Positions 7,625-14,721 of a DNA stretch of 35,627 nt are shown here, piece by piece; the first letter of the stretch is position 1, and each line of letters begins with the position of its first letter. The DNA is from Beijerinckiaceae bacterium (lineage in GTDB: Bacteria; Pseudomonadota; Alphaproteobacteria; Rhizobiales; Beijerinckiaceae). The stretch is from positions 1 to 35,627 of the forward strand of contig JAUXWZ010000093.1 in the NCBI GenBank assembly GCA_030684835.1, given 5' to 3'. The notes beneath the pieces were generated by a model that saw only the letters and a program-made list of their open reading frames with translations, was not told the origin of the DNA and did not search any database. A program made the translations under genes and the position numbers.

Positions 7625-8674
7625 TCAGCGCCGCTCTTCGCGATAGATCGCCAGCTTTTCCTGCGCGCTGCGATCCGAGAAGCAGAAGAAGATGGCGTCC
7701 TTCGAGGCGCGGGCCTTACGCCACGCCCAGCTGGGCACTGCGACAACGTCGCCTTCGCCAGCGGTGAATGACTTGTCGCCGGCCTCGATCTGCACTTCGC
7801 CTTCGATGATGACCCATGTTTGGCCATCGGTCGCGCGCATTTCCTTTGTCTCGAAGCCTGCGGGCAGGTGGGTGAGCCACGCGGCGATGAGCGGCATGGG
7901 CCAGCCGCCATCCAGCGGATTCACGTAGCGCAACGCATGGCCGACGTGCGCGTCGGGCTTGTCGGTTTCCGCGACACTCATCAACGCCTCGCGGCTCGCC
8001 TTGTATTTGTAGTTGAAGATCGGCGTCGTTGCGCCGAAGGGCGAAGGCGTGTTGAAGGGCCGCATGTTCGTGCCCCAACGCGCCTGCGAGTCGCCCATGC
8101 GGCGCGATTCAATCTGTGTCTTGTCGTTCGAATGACCGCTGAACGCAGTCTCGAAAAAGTTGATGATGTGAAGGTCGAGGCCGTCGATCCAGATCACCGG
8201 CTTCTTCTGTTCCTGCCCGTGATCGTGCCAGGCCCAATTGGGCGTGATGACGAAATCGCCGCGCTCCATTTCCGTGCGCTCGCCAGCGACCGCCGTGTAA
8301 CCAAGATTTCCTTCAAGCACGAGGCGCAAGGCAGACGCCGTGTGGCGGTGGGCGGCTGCGATCTCGCCCGGCATAATGAGCTGCATGCCTGAGTACATCG
8401 TGGCGGTGATGCGCGACCCACCCGGCATGGCGGGATTTTCGAACACGAGCACGCGGCGTTCGGCTTCTTCAGCGGTCAGCAGGTCGCCCGCTTCCATCAG
8501 GAGTTCGCGGCATTCGTTGAAGCGCCACACGTGGGGCACAAACTTGCTCTTGGGCTCTGGCGGGACGAGGCCCTTCAGCGCTTCCCACAGGGGCGCAAGA
8601 TGCTTGGGCGCAATCTTGTCATAAAACTTCTGGCGATCCTTCGCGGGAGCGGCTGCGGTTGCAATGTCAGTCAT
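7625..8674 (-). CDS. Gentisate 1,2-dioxygenase-like bicupin ring-cleavage dioxygenase
   Basis: A 349-residue bicupin of the gentisate/salicylate/1-hydroxy-2-naphthoate dioxygenase family, which uses Fe(II) to split the ring between the carboxyl- and hydroxyl-bearing carbons. The first cupin shows 'AAHRHTASALRLVLEG' (H109, H111) and 'NWAWHDHG' (H150), giving the three-His iron site. The second cupin ('PSWAWRKARASKD') lacks the histidines, as usual. I start it at 8674, where MTDIATAA follows an AGGGAA site; the frame is open for 19 more codons upstream but without a good site. The usual partners of gentisate degradation, maleylpyruvate isomerase and fumarylpyruvate hydrolase, are absent nearby; the neighbours are a LigI-like lactonase and a decarboxylase-type aldolase. 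Substrates other than gentisate are therefore plausible. Confidence 0.88.
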   Translation of the reverse strand: MTDIATAAAPAKDRQKFYDKIAPKHLAPLWEALKGLVPPEPKSKFVPHVWRFNECRELLMEAGDLLTAEEAERRVLVFENPAMPGGSRITATMYSGMQLIMPGEIAAAHRHTASALRLVLEGNLGYTAVAGERTEMERGDFVITPNWAWHDHGQEQKKPVIWIDGLDLHIINFFETAFSGHSNDKTQIESRRMGDSQARWGTNMRPFNTPSPFGATTPIFNYKYKASREALMSVAETDKPDAHVGHALRYVNPLDGGWPMPLIAAWLTHLPAGFETKEMRATDGQTWVIIEGEVQIEAGDKSFTAGEGDVVAVPSWAWRKARASKDAIFFCFSDRSAQEKLAIYREERR

Positions 8675-8715
8675 GTTCGTTCCCTCTCGTCGCGATGCGG
8701 TGAACATAGAGTTGC

Positions 8716-8742
8716 GATCAGCGCCATCCATTGGCGCAGATC
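8716..8742. repeat. Intercistronic imperfect inverted repeat between the aldolase-like and dioxygenase genes
   Basis: GATCAGCGCCA (8716-8726) and TGGCGCAGATC (8732-8742) are complementary over 11 positions with one mismatch and a 5-base loop. It lies 6 bases past the aldolase stop on the - strand and 42 bases before the dioxygenase ATG. It may stabilise or partly terminate the upstream message, or act as an operator for a second promoter. Confidence 0.45.
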
Positions 8743-8748
8743 AATTCG

Positions 8749-9537
8749 TCACACCTTGCCTTCGGCGCGCAGTTTCCACAGATCCCACGCGCGGGTGGAC
8801 TGGCCGTCAATCGTGCGCGTGGCGGTGCGCGTCTCGCCTTCGCTGAGGCCGGTCACCGGGCCGATGCGCAAAGCTTCTGACAGAACCCGCGCGTTCTGCT
8901 CGGTATAAACGGCCCGGAACACCGCCTGTTTCAGGCTGTTGCCCACCGCCGTCGAACCGTGGCCGCGCATGAGGACGACGGTCCCCTCGCCAAGGCATTG
9001 CGCCAGCGCGGCGCCGAGCTTTGGCGACGAGATCAGCAGATCGTTGTCCTCGCCGACCACGTCGCGGATTTCAAATACGGGCGCGCATGTGCCGATGAAC
9101 GAGCCCATGTGCGTGACCGCACGAAATGGAAAGCCCTTTACAAGCCCGAACGGAATGACCGCCATTGAATGGCTGTGTACGACGCTCATCACATCGGGCC
9201 GCGCGCGATAGATTTCGGAATGAATGAAGCGTTCCAGATAGACCGCGCGGTCGCGGGCGTTCACGGGTTCGCCATCGACGCCGAACTCAACAATGTCATC
9301 GGCCGTCACAAGGCCCGGCGCCATGTTGCGCGCGCAAAGGAAGCGGCTTGCATCCTTGTCATGCCGCACGCTGATGTGACCGAACGCATCGAGCACGCCC
9401 TGGCTGAACAGGATGCGGTTTGCAGTCACGAGATCGGCGACAAGCGCCGGGTCGGCCGCAGGGCCGTGAGCGCCTCTGTCGGACGTGGGCGCTGCGATGC
9501 TCGCCTCGTCAATTGTACCGTTGCCTGGCGTGCACAT
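8749..9537 (-). CDS. Class II aldolase/adducin-family protein, probable aromatic-acid or semialdehyde decarboxylase
   Basis: A 262-residue class II aldolase fold protein. The metal site is visible as H121-S-H123 in 'VVHSHS' and H193 in 'MRGHGS'; E103 and H106 in 'ERFIHSEIY' precede it. The segment 'AVTHMGSFIGTCAPVFEIRD' resembles the subgroup that decarboxylates carboxylated ring-cleavage products or dihydroxyphthalate, rather than sugar-phosphate aldolases. That subgroup assignment is from memory of the family and is not certain. It is the first gene of a two-gene - strand unit with the gentisate-dioxygenase-like gene and is divergent from the IclR regulator, so it is likely controlled by it. 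AGGAG lies 10 bases before the ATG. Confidence 0.82.
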   Translation of the reverse strand: MCTPGNGTIDEASIAAPTSDRGAHGPAADPALVADLVTANRILFSQGVLDAFGHISVRHDKDASRFLCARNMAPGLVTADDIVEFGVDGEPVNARDRAVYLERFIHSEIYRARPDVMSVVHSHSMAVIPFGLVKGFPFRAVTHMGSFIGTCAPVFEIRDVVGEDNDLLISSPKLGAALAQCLGEGTVVLMRGHGSTAVGNSLKQAVFRAVYTEQNARVLSEALRIGPVTGLSEGETRTATRTIDGQSTRAWDLWKLRAEGKV

Positions 9538-9602
9538 GCGCGCAGCGTCTCCTGTCCCTCATCTTCCTGAAGACATATCGTGCCGCGCCCCGGAATGTCA
9601 AT

Positions 9603-9647
9603 ATTCTCATTTTTTGAGAATTTATTTGACAGTCCGGTAGGGCGGAC
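9603..9647. promoter_or_regulatory. Divergent control region: two dyads and a TTGACA -35 element
   Basis: ATTCTCA-N5-TGAGAAT at 9603-9621 is a perfect dyad in an AT-rich patch that stands out from its surroundings. A consensus -35 (TTGACA, 9626-9631) follows, with a weak TAGAGA -10 at 9649-9654 at 17-bp spacing, reading toward the IclR gene. A second dyad, GTCCG-N6-CGGAC (9632-9647), lies in the spacer. The placement between an IclR regulator and a divergent catabolic operon suggests that these are the regulator's operators. Confidence 0.6.
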
Positions 9648-9703
9648 GTAGAGATTTTGCGAACCTGCGGGGCTTGGCGCTGCAGCGATGTGGGAGGCGT
9701 TAG

Positions 9704-10486
9704 ATGGCGGGTTTCGCCCGCTTTCAAGCCGTTTTGCGGCTGTTCGATGAGAAGGCGAGCGCGTGGACCGTGCCCGCCATGTCGGACGCGCTTGGCGTGC
9801 CGGCGAGCACCGTGTATCGCACCGTGCGCGATCTTGTTGCGGGAGGCTTCCTTGAAGCGGCGCACGAAAGCGTTTACCGCCTCGGCTCGGCCTTCATCGA
9901 ATACGATCGCCTGTTGCGCCTCACCGATCCGCTTGTGGCTGCGGGGCGGGGCGCTTTGCACGACGTCGTCGCGCAGGCGCACACGCCCTGCGTCGCACTG
10001 TTGTCGCGGCTCTACAACGATCAAGTCATGTGTGTAGTGGACGAAGCCGCGCGCGACACGTCCTTTCGCTCCAGCTACGAGCGCGGCCGCCCCATGCCAT
10101 TGACGCAGGGTGCGACCTCGAAGGTCATTCTCGCGCATTTGCCCGCGCGCCTGCTCAATCGGCTCATCGGTGCGCCCAAGGATGGCGGCGCGAGACATGC
10201 TGCGTTGCGGCGTGAACTCGCCGACATTCGCAAGCGCGGCTTTTGCGTTACTGCGAGCGAAATTGACGCTGGGCTGGCCGGCATTGCGGCGCCGGTTATC
10301 GTGCGCGAAGCCGGAATCATCGCCAGCCTCAGTCTTGTGGCAGACGATTCACGTCTTGATGACAGCCAACGCCGCCGTCTCGTGTTGCTTGTCGTGTCTG
10401 CGGCGAGCCTCGTGGCAGAGGAATTGCGTTATGCGCTCACGCCGCCGGCGATTGTCGAGCCGCGACACAAAATGGTGAAGCAATGA
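9704..10486 (+). CDS. IclR-family transcriptional regulator
   Basis: A 260-residue IclR-type regulator. Residues about 1-65 form the winged helix-turn-helix ('SDALGVPASTVYRTVRDL' with 'GGFLEA' wing), and the remainder is the effector-binding domain, with 'PLTQGATSKVILAHLP' and 'CVTASEIDAGLAGIAAPV' as typical segments. IclR proteins commonly control aromatic and glyoxylate catabolism and bind a small pathway acid. The gene is divergent from the aldolase/dioxygenase unit across a region holding two dyads, and its stop overlaps the start of the flavin hydroxylase (ATGA, 10483-10486). The regulator and hydroxylase are thus cotranscribed, and it is the obvious local controller of the cluster. Confidence 0.92.
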   Translation: MAGFARFQAVLRLFDEKASAWTVPAMSDALGVPASTVYRTVRDLVAGGFLEAAHESVYRLGSAFIEYDRLLRLTDPLVAAGRGALHDVVAQAHTPCVALLSRLYNDQVMCVVDEAARDTSFRSSYERGRPMPLTQGATSKVILAHLPARLLNRLIGAPKDGGARHAALRRELADIRKRGFCVTASEIDAGLAGIAAPVIVREAGIIASLSLVADDSRLDDSQRRRLVLLVVSAASLVAEELRYALTPPAIVEPRHKMVKQ

Positions 10487-12141
10487 CTTTCTACGTTAAC
10501 GGCGTTTTCAACTGCGAAGTCGTGATCATCGGCGCCGGACCGACGGGCCTTACGCTTGCAAACCTGCTGGGCAAAGCGGGCGTCAGCGTCATTGTCATCG
10601 AGCGTAATCCAACAACAGTGCAGGCGCCGCGGGCTGTCTCCATCGACGACGAGTCGCTGCGCACGATGCAAGCAGCCGGGCTCGTCGAAAAAGTGCTTGA
10701 AAACATCGCGCTCGATTATGGCTATCAATACATCACGGCGAGTAACGTGGTCTTTGCGCAGGTTGAACCCACGGCGCGCGAATATGGCTGGCCGCGACGC
10801 AATGCTTTCACGCAGCCGGAGCTGGAAGCGACCTTGCGCGAAGGTTTGGAGCGCTTTCCGAATGTGAAGGCGCTGTTCGAAACATGTTGCGAGAACGTCA
10901 AGGAAGACGCTGAGGGCGTTACCGTCCAGATCAAATGTCAGGATGGCGAATTGCGCAATGTGCGCGCGCGCTATCTTGCCGCAACGGACGGCGGGCGCTC
11001 GCCCATGCGCAAGCACATTGGCGCCCAGATGACGGGCTCCACCTACCGCGAACGCTGGCTCATCGTCGATCTTAAGGACACGAAGGAGCGCTTCCGTCTC
11101 ACGCGCGTCTTGTGCAACCCGAAGCGGCCGACAATCTGCCTGCCGGGCCCCGATGGACGGCGGCGCTACGAGTTTATGGTGCATAAGGGCGAGACGGACG
11201 AGTTCATTTCGACCGAGCCGAAAGTGCGCGAGCTCTTGGCCATGTTCGGCCCTGATGCGGACTCCACTATCGTGCGGCGGCAGGTTTACACTTTTCATGC
11301 GCGTATGGCGGACAAGTGGAATACGCAGCGCATTTTCCTTGGCGGCGACGCGGCCCATCTCACGCCTCCGTTTGCCGGCCAGGGTATGAACAGCGGCGTG
11401 CGCGACGCGCATAACCTCGCGTGGAAACTTGCGTGTGTGGTGAAGGGCGAACTGGGCCCGCGTCTACTAGACAGCTATTACAAGGAACGCTCGCCGCACG
11501 CCTGGTCGCTTATCGAGATGGCGGTGAATATTGGCAAGGTGATGATGCCGACGTCACACATTCAGGCGTTTGTCATTCAGGCGGCGTTTCGCTTGATGCG
11601 CCTGATTCCGCCGATGCACGCTTACTTCGCGCAGATGAAGTACAAGCCAAAGCCATTCTACAATATGGGGTTTGTGCTTCCTGACGATGGCGGGCTTAAT
11701 GTGGTGGGGCGCATGCAGCCGCAGCCTATTGTGGAATATTTTGATCGCTCGCGCGCGAAGTTTGATGAACTTGCAGGCGACGGATTCGCCTTGGTGGCGT
11801 TTGGCGACAATGCGCAGGCAACGCTTGCGGCATGCGCGGCGCATGATTTCGGTTTGCCTCGGCTCGTGCGTATCGCAGTGTTGCCGCACAGCATGAACAT
11901 CGACCGTAATGCGGACCCTGCAATCTGTGCGGTTCGCGCTGTCGATGAGTTTTTTGAAGAGCGTCTGCCCAAGGGGCGCGAAATTCTCCTCATCATCCGA
12001 CCGGATCGCTACGCCGCCGCCGCGTGCGATGTAACGGACGCGTCCAAGATTGCTGACTTTGTCGTGCGTGTGCGCGCACTTGCGCGGTCCACGGCCGTTC
12101 CCGTTGTTGTGCCGGTCGCAGGCATAACGGCAGACGCATAA
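10483..12141 (+). CDS. MhpA-like FAD-dependent aromatic hydroxylase
   Basis: A 552-residue class A flavoprotein monooxygenase like 3-(3-hydroxyphenyl)propionate hydroxylase (MhpA). It has GAGPTG at residues 17-22, the DG motif in 'AATDGGRSPMRK' (about 167-176), and the GD motif in 'FLGGDAAHLTPPFAGQGMN' (285-303). The C-terminal thioredoxin-like tail, as in MhpA, extends to residue 552. It would add a hydroxyl group ortho or para to an existing phenol group using NAD(P)H and oxygen, preparing the ring for cleavage by the nearby bicupin dioxygenase. The ATG overlaps the stop of the IclR gene, so expression is coupled. A terminator follows immediately after the stop. Confidence 0.9.
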   Translation: MTFYVNGVFNCEVVIIGAGPTGLTLANLLGKAGVSVIVIERNPTTVQAPRAVSIDDESLRTMQAAGLVEKVLENIALDYGYQYITASNVVFAQVEPTAREYGWPRRNAFTQPELEATLREGLERFPNVKALFETCCENVKEDAEGVTVQIKCQDGELRNVRARYLAATDGGRSPMRKHIGAQMTGSTYRERWLIVDLKDTKERFRLTRVLCNPKRPTICLPGPDGRRRYEFMVHKGETDEFISTEPKVRELLAMFGPDADSTIVRRQVYTFHARMADKWNTQRIFLGGDAAHLTPPFAGQGMNSGVRDAHNLAWKLACVVKGELGPRLLDSYYKERSPHAWSLIEMAVNIGKVMMPTSHIQAFVIQAAFRLMRLIPPMHAYFAQMKYKPKPFYNMGFVLPDDGGLNVVGRMQPQPIVEYFDRSRAKFDELAGDGFALVAFGDNAQATLAACAAHDFGLPRLVRIAVLPHSMNIDRNADPAICAVRAVDEFFEERLPKGREILLIIRPDRYAAAACDVTDASKIADFVVRVRALARSTAVPVVVPVAGITADA

Positions 12142-12142
12142 A

Positions 12143-12175
12143 AAAAGCCCCGCAAAGGGGGCTTTTCTCGTTTTT
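12143..12175. terminator. Bidirectional rho-independent terminator
   Basis: AAAAGCCCC (12143-12151) pairs with GGGGCTTTT (12158-12166) around a 6-base loop. The + strand continues TCTCGTTTTT, and the A run on the left gives a T run for the opposite strand. It separates the convergent hydroxylase gene (stop 12141) and SDR gene (stop 12189). Confidence 0.88.
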
Positions 12176-12188
12176 GCGTCAGGCGATA

Positions 12189-12941
12189 TTACGCGTTGCC
12201 GGGCATCAGCGTGGTGCAGCCGCCGTCGACGAACAGCGCCGTTCCGACGATGAATTCGGAATCGTCTGACACGAGGAACAGCGCGGCGCGCGCCAGATCT
12301 TCCGGCACGCCGGGGCGGCCAACCAAGTTCAGCACGGGGCGTGTGGGATCAAATTCATCCTTGCCGACCGGCGAGCCGATCTTGTTCGGCACCACCGCGT
12401 TGACGCGAATTTTGTGCGGGGCGAGCTGGATCGCCAGCGACTTCGTCAGGTTCACCACGCCGCCCTTGGCCGCCGTGTAGGCGGTGGCGCGATCACGCCC
12501 GAAATAGCCCGAGGTGGACGAGACGTTGACGATTCTGCCGCCGTTGCCGGCTGCGATCATCGCAAGCGCTGCGTGTTTCGAAAACAGGAAGGGCGAGGTC
12601 AGCGTGATGGCGAGCACGCGGTTCCATTCCTCCGTCGTGATGTCGAACATGTTCTTGTTGTCCGAGATCGCGGCGTTGTTGACGAGAATGTCGAGGCGGC
12701 CAAACGCGGCGACCACGTCCTTGACGCACTTGATGATGTCGTCTTCCTTGCCGACATCGCAGACGAACGCCTTGGCCTTGCCGCCGCCAGCGACGATGTC
12801 CGCCGCTACTTTTTCGCCGCGCGCCTTGTCGAGATCAACAACAGCGACCGTTGCGCCTTCGTTGGAAAATAGCTTGGCGGTGTCTTCACCGATGTTGCGG
12901 CCTGCGCCCGTGATGATTGCAACCTTGCCTTGTAGTTTCAT
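12189..12941 (-). CDS. SDR-family oxidoreductase (FabG-like)
   Basis: A 250-residue classical short-chain dehydrogenase. The cofactor motif is TGAGRNIG (11-18), the NNAA motif is at 88-91, and the active site is S142, Y155 and K159 in 'AYTAAKGG'. Asp36 at the end of the second strand suggests NAD(H) preference. The start at 12941 has AGGGAG upstream; a 35-codon in-frame extension lacks family similarity. It is the last gene of a - strand operon after hyuA and hyuB, with 43 bases between it and hyuB, and ends at a bidirectional terminator. It probably oxidises or reduces an intermediate of the HyuAB reaction path. Confidence 0.9.
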   Translation of the reverse strand: MKLQGKVAIITGAGRNIGEDTAKLFSNEGATVAVVDLDKARGEKVAADIVAGGGKAKAFVCDVGKEDDIIKCVKDVVAAFGRLDILVNNAAISDNKNMFDITTEEWNRVLAITLTSPFLFSKHAALAMIAAGNGGRIVNVSSTSGYFGRDRATAYTAAKGGVVNLTKSLAIQLAPHKIRVNAVVPNKIGSPVGKDEFDPTRPVLNLVGRPGVPEDLARAALFLVSDDSEFIVGTALFVDGGCTTLMPGNA

Positions 12942-12984
12942 GTTTCTCTCCCTGTGATGCGCCGATGATTTATGGGATGCGTAG

Positions 12985-14721
12985 CTATTTTGCGCTCCGC
13001 CTGCTTTCGGTGGCCGGCGCGTCGATGGTCCAGCCGTCGGCGCCATGTTTCACGATCACGCCGTAGGTCTCGTCAGCGGCCCTGGGCGTCACATAACCTT
13101 CCTGCACGTCGCGCAAGACGCGCGCGGGGTCGCGCTTGCTGGACGCGCCAAGTCCGCCGCCGCCGGGCGTGTCGAGACGGAAGCGATCTTGCGCGGCCAG
13201 CGGATAATCCGCGTAACGCGTCGGCAGGCGCTTCTGCTTGTCGGTGTCGGGGTTCATGATGATGTCGCCGGTGCGACCAACGGCGCCGCCAGCGGCGCCT
13301 CGCGGCGCGATGATGTGTTTGGTGGAGCGGATCGAGAAGCGCGCGTCGGCAAGGTTTTCGTATTCACGCCGAATTCCCAAGCCTCCGCGGAATTCACCGG
13401 CGCCGCCTGAGTCAGGAATAAGCTCGAAGCGAAGAACGCGCGTCGGGAACTCGCTTTCGATGATTTCGATGGGCGCGATCTTGGCGTTCGACTGATTGAC
13501 CGATGTGCCGGACGCGCCATCCTTCAGCGCGCGCGCGCCGCCGCCGCCGCCGAGAATTTCGTATTGGACGTAGCTCTTGCCCGCCAGGGTCGAGCGTCCG
13601 CCGATGATGATGGACCGTGAGCCGCAGCCATCAGCGCGCGCGAGCTTAGGCGCGATCTCGGTCATCGCGGAGAAGATCGCCTCCACCGTGGCGTGAACCG
13701 TCGGGTTGTAGGTGTTGACGGGCGCGGGGAAGCGGGGGTTCATCACCGAGCCTTCGCGCGTCTTGATCTCGAAGGCGTTCATCAGGCCGCTGTTGATGAA
13801 GATGTGCGGATCGACGAGCGCGATGAGGCAGAAGCAGCAGGCGCCGCGAATGACTGGCGGTCGGATGTTTGCAGGCCCCTTGGTCTGGTCGGCGGAACCC
13901 GTGAAGTCGAACGTGATCTGGTCGCCCTTCTTCTCGATCACGACGTGAATGCGCACCGGCTTTTCAAGGTCGATACCGTCGTCATCGACGAAACGCTCGG
14001 CCTCATAGCGGCCGTCATTCCATTCGGCGATGGCGGCGCGCATGCGCTTTTCGGCCAGCTCGAGTAGCTTGTCGAACGCGGCGAGCGCGTCGGCTTTGCC
14101 AAACTTGCTGAGCAGTTCGCCCAGCCGTTTTTCGCCCAGCCGCGCGGAGCCGATCTGGCCGCGAATATCGCCGAGCACAAGCTCGGGCGTGCGCGAGTTT
14201 GTGGCGATGATGCGCTCGATCTCGACGTTGCGCTGATAGCCGCGCTGATAGCGCACGGCCGGCAGATGCAGACCTTCGTTGAACACTTCTTTCGCCTGTC
14301 CCGAGCAGGAGCCGGGCACCGGGCCGCCGATGTCGGACTTGTGCGCGATAGAGCCGCAGAAGCCGATGATTTCGCCCGTATGAAACACCGGCGTGATGAC
14401 GCACATGTCGGGCGCGTGCGGGCTGCCGCCATGATAGGGGTGATTGATGAGGAAAGCGTCGCCCTCCTCGATGTCGCCTTTGTAGGTTTCAATGATGGCG
14501 TTGCAGCAGGCCGGGAACGAGCCGATGTGCAACGGCAACACGACATGTTGCGCAACGACGTCGCCACGCGCGTTCATGAAAGCGCACGAAGCGTCCTGGC
14601 TTTCGCGCACGATGGTTGAATAGCCCGTGCGGAACAGCGAGTTCTGCATTTCGAGCACGATGCCTTCAAGGCTCGCGCGCATGATTTCAATGTGTACAGC
14701 GTCGAGAGCGCTCATCGTCAA
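12985..14721 (-). CDS. hyuB: Hydantoinase B / oxoprolinase family subunit
   Basis: A 578-residue HyuB-type subunit. Visible family landmarks include 'SLFRTGYSTIVRESQDASCA' near residue 25, 'NHPYHGGSPHAPDMCVITPVF' from about residue 93, 'GFCGSIAHKSDIGG' from about 118, and a glycine-rich C-terminal segment 'LDTPGGGGLGASSKRDP'. HyuA and HyuB together form ATP-dependent amide- or lactam-opening or carboxylating enzymes (hydantoinase, 5-oxoprolinase, acetone carboxylase relatives). The ATG overlaps the hyuA stop by four bases, so the subunits are translationally coupled. The usual label 'N-methylhydantoinase' should not be taken as the substrate. Confidence 0.92.
   Translation of the reverse strand: MTMSALDAVHIEIMRASLEGIVLEMQNSLFRTGYSTIVRESQDASCAFMNARGDVVAQHVVLPLHIGSFPACCNAIIETYKGDIEEGDAFLINHPYHGGSPHAPDMCVITPVFHTGEIIGFCGSIAHKSDIGGPVPGSCSGQAKEVFNEGLHLPAVRYQRGYQRNVEIERIIATNSRTPELVLGDIRGQIGSARLGEKRLGELLSKFGKADALAAFDKLLELAEKRMRAAIAEWNDGRYEAERFVDDDGIDLEKPVRIHVVIEKKGDQITFDFTGSADQTKGPANIRPPVIRGACCFCLIALVDPHIFINSGLMNAFEIKTREGSVMNPRFPAPVNTYNPTVHATVEAIFSAMTEIAPKLARADGCGSRSIIIGGRSTLAGKSYVQYEILGGGGGARALKDGASGTSVNQSNAKIAPIEIIESEFPTRVLRFELIPDSGGAGEFRGGLGIRREYENLADARFSIRSTKHIIAPRGAAGGAVGRTGDIIMNPDTDKQKRLPTRYADYPLAAQDRFRLDTPGGGGLGASSKRDPARVLRDVQEGYVTPRAADETYGVIVKHGADGWTIDAPATESRRSAK

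Noticed and set aside
7625..8674. Complete gentisate pathway
   Set aside because: Only the ring-cleavage dioxygenase is recognisable; maleylpyruvate isomerase and fumarylpyruvate hydrolase were looked for in the window and not found.
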